A DNA stretch of 64,000 nt from Poecilobothrus nobilitatus (Eukaryota; Arthropoda; Insecta; Diptera; Dolichopodidae). The notes below the pieces were generated by a model that was not told where the DNA came from, did no database searches, and saw only the letters and a program-made list of their open reading frames with translations. This document shows, one piece after another, positions 15,201-27,200 of this stretch; the stretch's first letter is position 1; each line of letters begins with the position of its first letter. The position numbers and the translations under genes are program-made. The stretch spans positions 212,866,093-212,930,092 of the forward strand of contig OX352773.1 of assembly GCA_947095535.1 (NCBI GenBank), given 5' to 3'.

Positions 15201-18200
15201 TGATGATGATGATAGAATAAAATCATATACTTTACCTGTACATCGTAGTCCAAAGACACCAAGGAAACCGAAGAGGCTTAAATTAATTATAAATAATAAT
15301 AATAATAGTAATAATAATAATGATAAAAAAGATAATACTAATAAAATTATATTGGAACGTGATAGCTTTTATAATTCTGAAGAGAATTTAGATGAACCAC
15401 TTGTGTTTTCTGATGATGAAGATATACCCAGATTTTCTAATGAAATGGCACCTGGATCAGATAGTGATACGGTATGGAATGAAAATTCTTAAATTTTAAT
15501 TTATTTTTTTTTTTTTTTTATTAACCACTTTTTTATTTGTTTTTTTTTTTTTATGAAATAATAATAGTTGGATTAATTTTAATCTACTAACATAATATTA
15601 TTAAATTATGAAAGTGTATTTTTAAATGAAAAATTCCAAAATAATAAATTACGTTTAATTAAATTTTTTCATTTTTTACTGGACTTTCTTTTAGAGTCGT
15701 ATTGAAACACCAAAATCGAAAAGTTCAAATATTAAATTTAGAACTTCACCACAATCATCACCATTAAATAGTAATAATGGTAATAATAGTAATAATAATA
15801 GTAGTAGTAATAATAATAATAATCATCATCATGATAATTCGAACATAACATTAACGTCACCACGTTATGAGCTTTATAGAAGTTCCACCTCTTTGGAACA
15901 AAGAGTACAGGAATTTGATAAAACTGCTAAATATATGATACGAAAGCTGGAAGAGACAAAACAAAAAATTGATGCCAGCAACGATAATGAAAGGTGAATA
16001 TAAAATATATATTGATGATTAAAAATTATTTTTTTATATATTCTAAATATAAAATAATCTTGCTTTATATGATTGCTTTACATCAAAGAAAAAAATTGTT
16101 TTATATAACCATGATGAAAAAATTTATTTTTATGGTGAATATAAAAATAAAAATAATTTGTTTTTTTTTTGTTAACTGAATAAATTCCTCTATTCGTGCA
16201 TTTATCTATATTCCATTTTAAGTTCAAATCTCAATTTTAAAGAAACAAGTATAATTTTCTTAGTTTTGAGTCCTGTTAAGACGACAACGTTTCGTTTTTT
16301 CATCAAATGATATTCACCACACTTTAAAAATTGTGGTTTAATTTTTTAATTTTTATTAAAATAGCTATATAATTTTTTATCGTAATGTTTATACCTGTAC
16401 GATAAGGATCGGGTATATTAAAATTGCTCCTTCGTTTTATGTATAGTTACATACAGGGTGTAGAAAGCCATAATTTAAAAAAATGTTCATACAAAAAATT
16501 CCCCACCAATTTAATTATTTTTTTAATTTCTTTTTTAGTGTTATTGAAAACTTGAAATTATTAATTGCACCAGATGCAGCTACTTTAATTTCACAAGGTG
16601 ATACATTAGTTTTAGAAACTCATGGTAAACCTGGTGGCTTGTCACAAATTGTATTAAAAACTCAAACAATATTAAGAGAAAAATTCCGTGAAGTTCAACA
16701 ATCAAGGTAAGTTTTTAAATTATTAAATAAAATAAATGGGAACCGGCCAGTTGGCAACTTTTGCTTAGAAACTGGACGTTTGATCAGTGGATATTTCGCA
16801 AAAAAGAAACTTAACAAAAATATATTTAGCAAAATGGACTATTAACAAAAATTACATTTAACAACTTTAGGCACTGGACACTTGGCAATTTGGACATTTA
16901 GAAACTTTTTCAAGTGGACATTTCCCAGCACAATCAATAATTCGTTTTTCAATTCTATAATATCATTATCTCCTTCATTGGCTGCATGAATATGTGTCAC
17001 AATAGTTAATAACGAAAACGTTAAGTTAATTTTTGAAAAAAAATTAGTTTAAAATAAATTTTATGAAAATAATGACAAAATAAGGCAGAATGTAAACCAA
17101 CGGTTCTTAAAAGTGCACATTTCCAAAACTGTTTAGAATAAATTGTGACTTGTACAAAAATTTGAAAATTTAAGAAATAAAATTTCAGAAATTTTTGTAT
17201 TAAGAAAAAATGTGAAAAAAAGACTTTTCTGGAATATTGAGGGGCTGTCAGTCCGGAACCCTATATAACTAAGAAAAACCGTAACCGTAACACACGTAAA
17301 AATATTTTACCAGAGCTTTAATTTTTATATTCTACCAAAAAAAATTTGTACAGGTGCCTAGAAATAGCAAATTTTCAATTTTTCAGCCCGAATAGCTCTT
17401 AAACAGGCGGTGGTGCAAAAAAAATGTTATAAAGAAACTTATACTAATTCCAGGTTCCTTTCAAAAAATTTCAGGTTCCTTTCTAAAGACGTGAAAAAAA
17501 AATTTCATGTAAAATGTGGTTTTCACATAACGGTAAATTTAGATAGTAAATTGCAAAATATTGCATAATTTTAATATTGCTTTAATGAGATAATAAATTT
17601 TAGGTCTTCTGGCGGTTTGAGATTGTAAAGCTACTAGGCAGGGCCTGAGATATATACATCTGAAAATGGAGCTTTTTTTGCAAATTTTGAGGGGCTGTAA
17701 CTCTAGAACCCTATACAACTAAAATAAACCTTTAACACACGTAAAAATATATTACTGTAGCTTTAATTTTAATATTTTGCCGAAGTAAAATGTGTACAGA
17801 TTTCTAAGTTACAAGTGTTTAAAAATAGCAAATTTTCATTTTTTGAGCCCTAATAGCTCATATATAGGGGGTGGTCCAAAAAAAAATTGCTGAGCAAACT
17901 TATACTAATTCTAAAAGTTCTTTCTGCTCTCAAAATTTCAAGTCGCTATTTAAAAGCGTTCCGGAGTTATGAGGGTAAAAAAATCATAGAAAATTTGGTT
18001 TTCATATAACCGTAAATTTAAATACTGAATTTAAAAAAAATGTATAATTCTCATATTGATTTACAAAGGTAAAAAAAATAACTGTTGAATGTCGTTTTCA
18101 GATTGAAAAAATTTTGAGCAGAGCATGAGATAATGCATTTAAAGATAAGGTTTTTTCAAAGTTTGAGGGGCTCTAGCTCCGTAATGGATGGGGCTACATG

Positions 18201-21200
18201 AAAAAATTGTTCCACAAAATTAATTTTTTTATGAGACCTACCCACGGTTAAATTTTTTTTTCTTTATCTTTAACGGTGTAGAAGTTTTGTAAACAGACGG
18301 ACGGACAGAGTGAAACTAATAAGCACATTTTTTCAAATTTTTTTTGGAAATGTACTAAAAATGTTAAAATAGGAATTTTTAGCAATTTTGAGCAGCTGTA
18401 TGCTCGGATCCCTATATAACTAAGAAAAACTGTTAACACACGTAAAAAAATATTACTGAAGCTTTAATTTTTATGTCTTGCCAGAGAAAAATTTTTTCCT
18501 ACCTAAGTTACAGATTCTACAAATAGCAAATTTTCATACAAATATATATACAAATATATATATACAAATCTTAAGTATCCATTTTGCTAAATGTCTTTTT
18601 GTTAAATGTGTGTTTGGCTAAATGTATTTTTGTTAAATTGCTTATTTGCGAAATGTCCAGTTGTTAAATGAAACTTGCCGTATTGTACCCAAAATAAAAT
18701 ATATGTATCTATTATATTTTTGAATATAAGTTTTTTTTTTTTTATTTTGAAAAATCAACGGTTCTTTTATGAAAGCAAAGCTTTTTTATTTCGCGCAGGC
18801 TTCTCTAAATCAAATTTTTGCAACACAATATTTTATGTTCGTTTAAATATTTCAAAGGCTTAGTCTATGCATCTAATAAATATACTTAAGAACCTTTTTC
18901 GGTACTAGTAACTATTGTTTGAATCTGCATTAAAAATTTTTATAATCATAGCATTTCATCTAAATTAATAAAAAAACATTTTTTTTTTATATAGAACTCC
19001 CAAACTATCAACACAAAAAACTGAAGCCATTAAAGACATATCAGTGGATCGTAATGATTTACAATCAAGTCCAATTGGTTCAAAGATTTCCAATGAAGAA
19101 ATAAATATTGATGAATTAATAACAAAAGGATGTAAACGAATTTATGATTTAATTGATAAACCATTAGATCGTAAATCAGAATCTGAATTAAAAAGAAGGA
19201 TTTTTGAAATAAATGTAAGTACAAGTACATAAGTTAGAAATAGAAAAAACCACTCTTTATTTCACCACAAAAAATTATAATATTCACCATAAAAAATATA
19301 TTAATTCATTTTTTTTTTTTTTTTTTTTTAATTATCAAACTCTTAAAATATGAAAAATATAAAATATAATAATAAATTATTCTTTTAATACTTTTTCTGA
19401 TAAATTAAAGCTAAACTATTTCCAGGTTCATCCATTTTCTTTCTTCTCATTCCTGGTTTAGATTTCATTATTTTTTTACTGTTTCCATTGTTTTCAATAT
19501 TATTCACCTCGACAATAATTTTTTGTACTTTTTGATTGTTATTTGCAATTGGTATAATACCATTAGAATCTGTAACATCAGCTAATTTATCACAAATTCT
19601 GCAACGAATAAATTTAGATTCACCAGTTGATGGTTCCAATAGACCTCTTTTATTTAATTTAAATGAGAATTCACAAACATGCGGTGGTGGTAATTTTTCA
19701 TCATAACATCCAAGTCTTTTATTTATCGTATATTTACTTAGAACATTAAAACAATCTTGAGGATTCTGAAGACGAAAATTATTTAATTCGGTAATTTGAC
19801 GATCATCTAATTGAGATAAAAATAATGCTGGATATGCGAAAAAATTTGTTAATAAAAGATTTCTTGTAGGACATTGTCGTGCTTTCCAAAATTGTTCTTT
19901 TGATTGTTCATACCATTGACGTGGTTCTGTCATTTCATTACTATTTAATATTTCCGATTGTAATTTATTTGATGATGATCTTATAAATTCTTCTTTATTA
20001 GATGCATTCGATATTAGAGAGACTGTTGATGATGATTGACGACTTTGATTTGAATTTGAACTGGTACATGATGATTTTGTAATTCCTTTATGAGAACTAC
20101 AATAACTTGAATTTAAAGATTCTAAACCAGAATATGGTATACGATCACATTTTGGTCGAAGTTGTCCATTTTCATTACGAATTTTTACAAATTTTGTTAT
20201 TGCTGTTGTTGATTTATTTGGTTTATTTGGTACTGGTCTATTGTAAGCATTCATATCACACCAACAATTTGAATAACAATAGCAACGATTTATTCGTTTT
20301 GGATTTAATTTTGGAATTTTACTAAAATCCATTTTTTTTCTTTTTAAGGAAATTTACACTTTTTTAAAAGCTGTATTAAATTACTTTAGTTGAAGAACTT
20401 TAACAAGAGGTTTTGTCTCTTAAACGCGGCACTGATTTTACAACTAAAAATGTGTAAACAAATTAATATTTCTTGCCATAAACTTTTGTTTACATTTGAC
20501 AATAAATGTTTTGTTTTGGCGTCAAACATTCAAATTAAATTGCCATAGCAACGATTTTGGGGAGAGAAATGCTTTTAAACAAAATATAAAATAAAGTGAA
20601 AGTTTTTGCTGGTAATGTGGTGTTGTTTTGATTGTTCAATTATGACGTCTGGCTTTTTTGTTATTTAAGAATAAAGTGAATTTTTTTGTGGTTAGGTGAA
20701 GGAAGTTTTTTTTTCTTTTGTTTTGATAAAATTAAAGTATAATAAAAAGGATTATGAAAAAAATGTTTTTTTTTTGTTATTAGATGATAGAATATGTTTT
20801 TAATAAATTGCATGTTAACATGATTTAATGCCTTTTTTTTTGCTGGGGTAGCAATAAAGCAAATAATTGTAAAAAATAATTTCATCAATTATTTAATAAC
20901 TGTACTATCAAACATCATTCTGTTAAATGTAGTTTAAAGGTAGGTACTGTAGTTATTTAAATGTAATGTAAAAATGCTAATGTAGTATTGGAGGTTTATT
21001 TATAAAAATTAATTAAAAACATTCTAAGACCATAAATGGCTAAACATTTTGTCAGTAATGTGGGGGTGGCAACAAATTTGATAAGACTACAATACTAAAG
21101 GTTAAATAAATTTTCTTAAAGCAAACGGAAAGGTGGACCATGAGTTTGGAATATCGCATTGAAAATGTCATTAAATCTGCAGGAATAAATAATTTCATAA

Positions 21201-24200
21201 ATTTTATGATAGCTAATATTTGTAAAATCTGTTTAATAAAAATTAAAACACAAAATATTTAAAATCTTTGTAAGGAATTGCCAAAAACTAAAAAAACAAA
21301 CAATCCCGAAAAAAAATTTAAAATATTTTTTGGTGGAAAATAGGTGGACAGATCATATAAATTGTAGGTAATTAATTACTGAATTTTCTAATAATAATAA
21401 AAAAAAAAAATTTACAACACTATTTACCTAATTTTAAATAAATTAATAATAAATAAGAGAAAAACAAAAATAATTAAAAAGCACATTTCTTTTAACCAGC
21501 ACATCTGTTAGGAAAATTTTCCCGCCAAAATTATAGAATTAAAATTTCATTTTAAACCTATTATAAATAATGTAAAATCATCTCGTGAATCTCATAAATT
21601 AAAAAACTTCAAAGCTTTTCCAATTTTTATTTTTATTGTTTTTTTATTTATTTACTTTTTTGTTTTTTTTTTTAAATGATTATGAGAAAATAAAATTCTA
21701 TAAAAATAATTACTAATTAGCTTCAAGCTTTTTTTAGGTGTCATACCGTGTATCTTTTTACTCAAAAAACCACAAGAAACAAAAATATTAATAAAAAAAA
21801 AAATTTTAAAAATTATTAATAATAATGTTGTTATACTGGCGGTTCTAAATGATATTTAAATAAAAATAAAATATCACTAAAAATAAAAAAAATGTATATA
21901 AATATTAGATAAAATATAGAAATAGAAAAGAAGAATAACAAATTGAATTAAAATTGTTATAAACCATTATAAGATATTTATTTAAAAAGTTCATGGATGA
22001 TATTTTTTTATTTTGTTCAAAGTTAAGGCCTCCTGTCCAATTCATTGTTATCAAAGTGACTTAGTCCCTAACTAATAAATGAAGAGAACGTTTTTTAATT
22101 TGTTAATCATTGTTATTGTGGCTAGATTTAGTAAACATTTATTGTACCTCTCTACTACAAGAAACAAAAATTTGCCTCTAGTATAGTAGGTTTTCTGTGA
22201 TTATCCTTATGGGGCTTTAACCTTATAACATTCTGATAACTTAACGGTTTTTATTAGTTTTTTGCTCGTATAGTTGTGTAGGTTTATATTATTTAAGTTC
22301 GTTTTTTTTTTAGTTCATACCCATGCCATAAGAATGTGATAAGGAAATTATACAGCCTTTCCTTTACAGCGTGGCTGTAAATGTTGTAAGGGGGGATTAT
22401 TTTTACGACGTGTCTGGAATTCGAATCTACACTCCCACGCTCTTATTCACTAATTTATTAAACCCTTTAAAAGGTGGGATGTCAAGAAACACGAAGTTCG
22501 AGGAATCCTATTTTTAAAACTTAAGTATTTGCCTCATTGTTAAATTTTAGGATTACTACCTAACCTAACAAAAACACACAAAAACTTTTCCATTTCATCA
22601 CATATTGAATTCTAATTTACTATGTTCAGTATTTGCCACGCAGAGTAAAAACGTTAATAGAAAACTAAAACTGGATAAGAAAATAAAACCGATACTGGAC
22701 AAGAAAATAAGTCGAACATCGACCAAACAGTCAAGTTAAATAATGATCAAAAATATAAGACAGGCACCATATAGACTGTACCTGCACATAACTCATAAAT
22801 AATATATTTTTTATTGTATGTTAACAAAATCCATATATAGGTATTACAATTCTAATTCCAAATCTCTGATACCTCTTCTTAATACAAAATATTATTTTCT
22901 TAATTTAAAAAGTATAAAAAGTATTGCAATAAATAAAATAACAAATTTATACAAATGATTTTATAAGAGAAAAAAATTTATGAAATTCGACGAGACACTT
23001 TAGAAAAAAAAGAACACAAAGTTTGGCCTTTGTTTTTGTCTCTAATTTTTTTTTTAAATATATTTTTTTTTTTTGTTTTCCATGATTATTATTGAAAAAT
23101 ACCACTACTGCGTGACACCTTTATAATGAAAATTGTTATTAATTTTTTATTTTTTTTTTCTTCCTCAGTATTAATTTATAACGTGAATGGATGATACGCG
23201 TTTATTATCATTTACATTATCACGGTTCGATCTAATTTCATCCATTTAAATATAGTGTGTGACGGAAAGAGATAGAAAATTAAATTAAACTTACTATTTG
23301 TTATTAAAATAAAATTTTTAAATTGGAAACAATTAAACGTTTCGTAAAAAAAAAATGGCTATGTTTTTATCAGGTGCCATAAAATCCTTAGATGGTCCTA
23401 ATTCAAAAACTCGTTTATCATCATCAAAATCATTAGATGTACCATCAAATTCAAAATCACGTTTAAGACGTTCAACGGGTTCATATGTTAGTATACAAAA
23501 CATATAGGGATTTAAAATAAAAAATAGCATATCTTTTAATTGATTAAATTATACATAATTAATTAATCATGTTAAAGGTTTATTCACATTTTCTTTTTTG
23601 TGTGTATTGTGTATAATGTATTTTTCACTATTATATTCACGTCATTAGTTGTCAACTTTGTTTTTTTTTTAATGTATTTTGTGTTTTTGTTTTGTTTTTA
23701 CATTATTCTAAATTTAAATCAAATTTTTATTTGAATTTTTTAAATATATATATATATATATATATGTGTGTATCTATGTATATGTAATGTGTTATAATTT
23801 TTCATTTTTATATTGGTGTTGTTTGTTTTGATTTGTGATTGGGAAAAAAAAAATTTGTTTTTAATTTAATTTTTATTATAAAAAATTAATTTGGTTTATG
23901 GTACCTATATCTATAATTATGTTATGCCATAATGCTATTTGGTATTTGATATTTATATTAATAAAAAAAAAATAAATGATTTAGTTAAAAATGATACACC
24001 ATTTAAAATAATTATTAGAAATTAATTGAATGTGACATCGATGTCAATTTATTTTTAAAATTAATTTTACAATTAGAAAATAATTTGTAAAATAAATATT
24101 AGAGTATGCCGGTATGTATAGGGATGGAATGAAATAAAAAATTAGTGTAACTGAATTAAAATAATTTGAGTTTATGAAATATTGAATATAATTTATAGCT

Positions 24201-27200
24201 TTAATGTACGTATACATATACATATGTATATTATAATATTATGTTTATTGAATTAATGTCTGTGATATTTAAATATGAATTAAAATTATTTGTTTATTTT
24301 GTTAACAGTAACAAATAATTTGAATCAAATAAAGAGTATTAGTGAAACCGCGTTGAAAGAAATAAAAAAATGTCATGTGTCACACCAAACGTTACTAACA
24401 AATGTTAAGGTTAGGGAAAAAAGTTAGCAGTTTACCAATATTATGATAATATAATATATAAAAACTCTTAATTTTTGTCTTATTACGTTTATTACATATT
24501 ATTAAGTTTTAATTAATAATAATAGAGGACCTTTACCCAACTCTCTACCCTGTGAGGAAAAATTAAAATTTTCATAGTAAAAGAAAGAGTTAATATTATA
24601 AGATACCTACTTATAAGATATTTACCTTTTTTATGTATTAATAAAAATGGGACAGGGAGTGATTAGTTTCTGTAATTGAATATGAATTATTCATTTTATT
24701 ATTATTATTTGATTTATTTTCTGTTGTTATAAATAATAGTAAAAAATTGCCACGAGAATATTTTTACTAGGATGTCGTCCCTATACTACATATTTTATTA
24801 GTATTTATTTTATGTGGTATATTATTTATATTGTGTAGATTATAAGGGATCGAAAAGAATATTTTTAAAAGAAAATTACTTTTTTAGAAAATTTTTGTTT
24901 TTCTTTTTGTTAAAACTATAGAATATAAATCTGCACTCTTTTAGTTGATGTGCCCCAAGATTAACAAGGAAAACAATGTAAAAGGAAAACAAAGTAATTC
25001 AATAAATTTGATTTTGACATTTATTTCTTTCAAATTCTTTAATATTTATTTCTTTCTTTCTTTGAAATATTTTAAATATGCTTGATTTTTGTATAAGGCA
25101 AAAAAATTGTAATAGTCGCTTAATTGTTGCAAATGGATTAAAATCATCCTTTTGTTATTTGACTAGCATTATGTGGTCAAAATGTTTAAATTTTTTTTGG
25201 CAAAAGAGCCTAATAAGTTAATTTCTTAACATGGGGTCGTAAAGAATATTTTTAAATTTTTTTAAATATTATTATTTTGAAAAATTTTGTTTTGGTTCCT
25301 TGAAATTCGATAAAAATAAATTAATACAATTTTTAATTTTATATATATTATGTATGTTAGTTTTTTTTCTGTGTTTTTTTCCTTTTTTATTATCCAATAA
25401 CTTGTATATTTCTATTCAGGTATATATTAAATTGTCTAGCAATTATTGCAACAAGTTATTATGAGCATAATAATTTTTATGCTCCCTTATAATATCACTT
25501 ACATTTTCTTCTTAAACTTGGTTTATATTATTTCAACTAACAACTTTAATCTTATATGTATTTTTTCTTATTTCTTCTATGAAGAATTGGTTAAGAAGCA
25601 AGTTGTTAAAGAATTGCTAGATTCTTATATTGAACCTTTTGTAAAGTTTTATTTCTTCTCAAAGCTCTAACAACTGTTTGAGACTTTTTAACATAGAAGA
25701 AGTTTGTTACAGAATTTTGTAAACTATACATGAATGCTAACTTGTATAAATAATTATTATTTTTTGTGAAAAAAACTTATGTTTAAATAAAATATTTTTT
25801 AATTTTATAAAATTTAAAAAAATTTATAAGATTTATAAAATTTATAAAATGTATAATCAATTATTATTTCTATAAATTTTATAAAATTCCTGTACTAAGA
25901 AAAATTTCTTAAAATATTCCAGTTTTACTTTTGCATATATTTAGGCGAATCTTAAATTTTCAGTTAAATTTAAAAAGTTTTCTTCAATATTAATTTGAAA
26001 TATTTTGAGTTTCCTTTTCTACTCATTTTGTTCTCATTTATTAAGTTTTTGTTTTGAGTATTTTAAAATTTCTTAAATTTAAGTTCTCACTGCCTGTAAA
26101 GAATTTTTTACTTAACATTTTCGCATAAATGAAAATTTACATTAAAAATGCTGGCGACAATTCAAAAATATTCTTTCATTAGTGTGTCAATCATTATGAC
26201 TTTGTTGATAATAAATTTTCTTTTTTTTTTTTTATTTTTGTATGATTTTTTTATCTCTTTCTATTTTGCACTTTGTTTGTAAAGGAACTAAACTGATTAT
26301 TTTTTGTTTTTATTTTGATTCTTAATATAATTTATGTTATATTAAAAAAAAAAAAAAAGGCTATTAAATTTTTGGAGGGCAGAAAATCTATGACGAAATT
26401 TTCGCGTAAATAGAAAATTTAGTATAATAAGGACAGAAAATTGCAAAAAATGAATTGTTAATCCCAAATAATAATAATCTATATACTACCTAATAAAATA
26501 AATTAAATAAAATTAAAAAAGAAGATAAATTTAAAAAAAAAAACATCTGGGAAAATTAGAAATCATTTTCTTTGTCACCAGTTTTAAAAGTAAAATATTT
26601 CTTTACTTTAGAATTTAGACTGTTAGAAATTTTTATAATGTGTGTAAAGAATTAAAATGTCAATCAAATTTGACATTTGAAAAATGGAAATTTTTTTTAC
26701 ATTTTGATTCTATTGTTGTTTTTTTGTTTTTTTAAATTTTATTAAAATGAAATGTGGTAAATGAAGTGTTTTTTAATAAATATTTTAGATGATCTTCTGA
26801 ACAAATAAATATTTTGGTAATTTTGGATTATTTATAAAATGCATTATTGTTCAATGGTGTTTTTTTTAAATATAATACAAAATTTGGCAATTATTTTAAT
26901 TTCGTCAATAAATTATTGGTATTCTTTTTTGTTTTTGTTTTACGAGGGTAGGTGAGAATCATAAAGAAACTAAAGAGAAAAGGTACAAACACGATTCCTT
27001 TATTAACGTTATCTTTAACCCACTAAACACTACCACCATTTTTGAGCAAAAATTAAGTTAGGAGACCTTTAGTACTATTAATTGTACTGTTTCGCGTAGG
27101 AAGAATCTGTTATGGTGATAAAAATTGGTGGTTTGAAACAATGTGATGAACGAATGTGTTGATGTTCTCCTTAAACTTATGTAAATTGAAAATATAATTA

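Larger units (their letters stand above)
16707..18994 (+). other. Dys intron 9, largely one inserted element
   Basis: GTAAGT donor, TTTATATAG acceptor at 18994. About 1.95 kb of its 2.29 kb is the foldback-like element at 16738-18690, which begins only 31 bases after the donor. Confidence 0.8.

Noticed and set aside
23333..23530. Minus-strand frame with RDFEFDGTSNDFDDDKRVFEL
   Set aside because: It is the complement of the plus-strand alternative first exon, which has the better start context, donor and phase. The acidic look comes from TCA/TCT codons read backwards.
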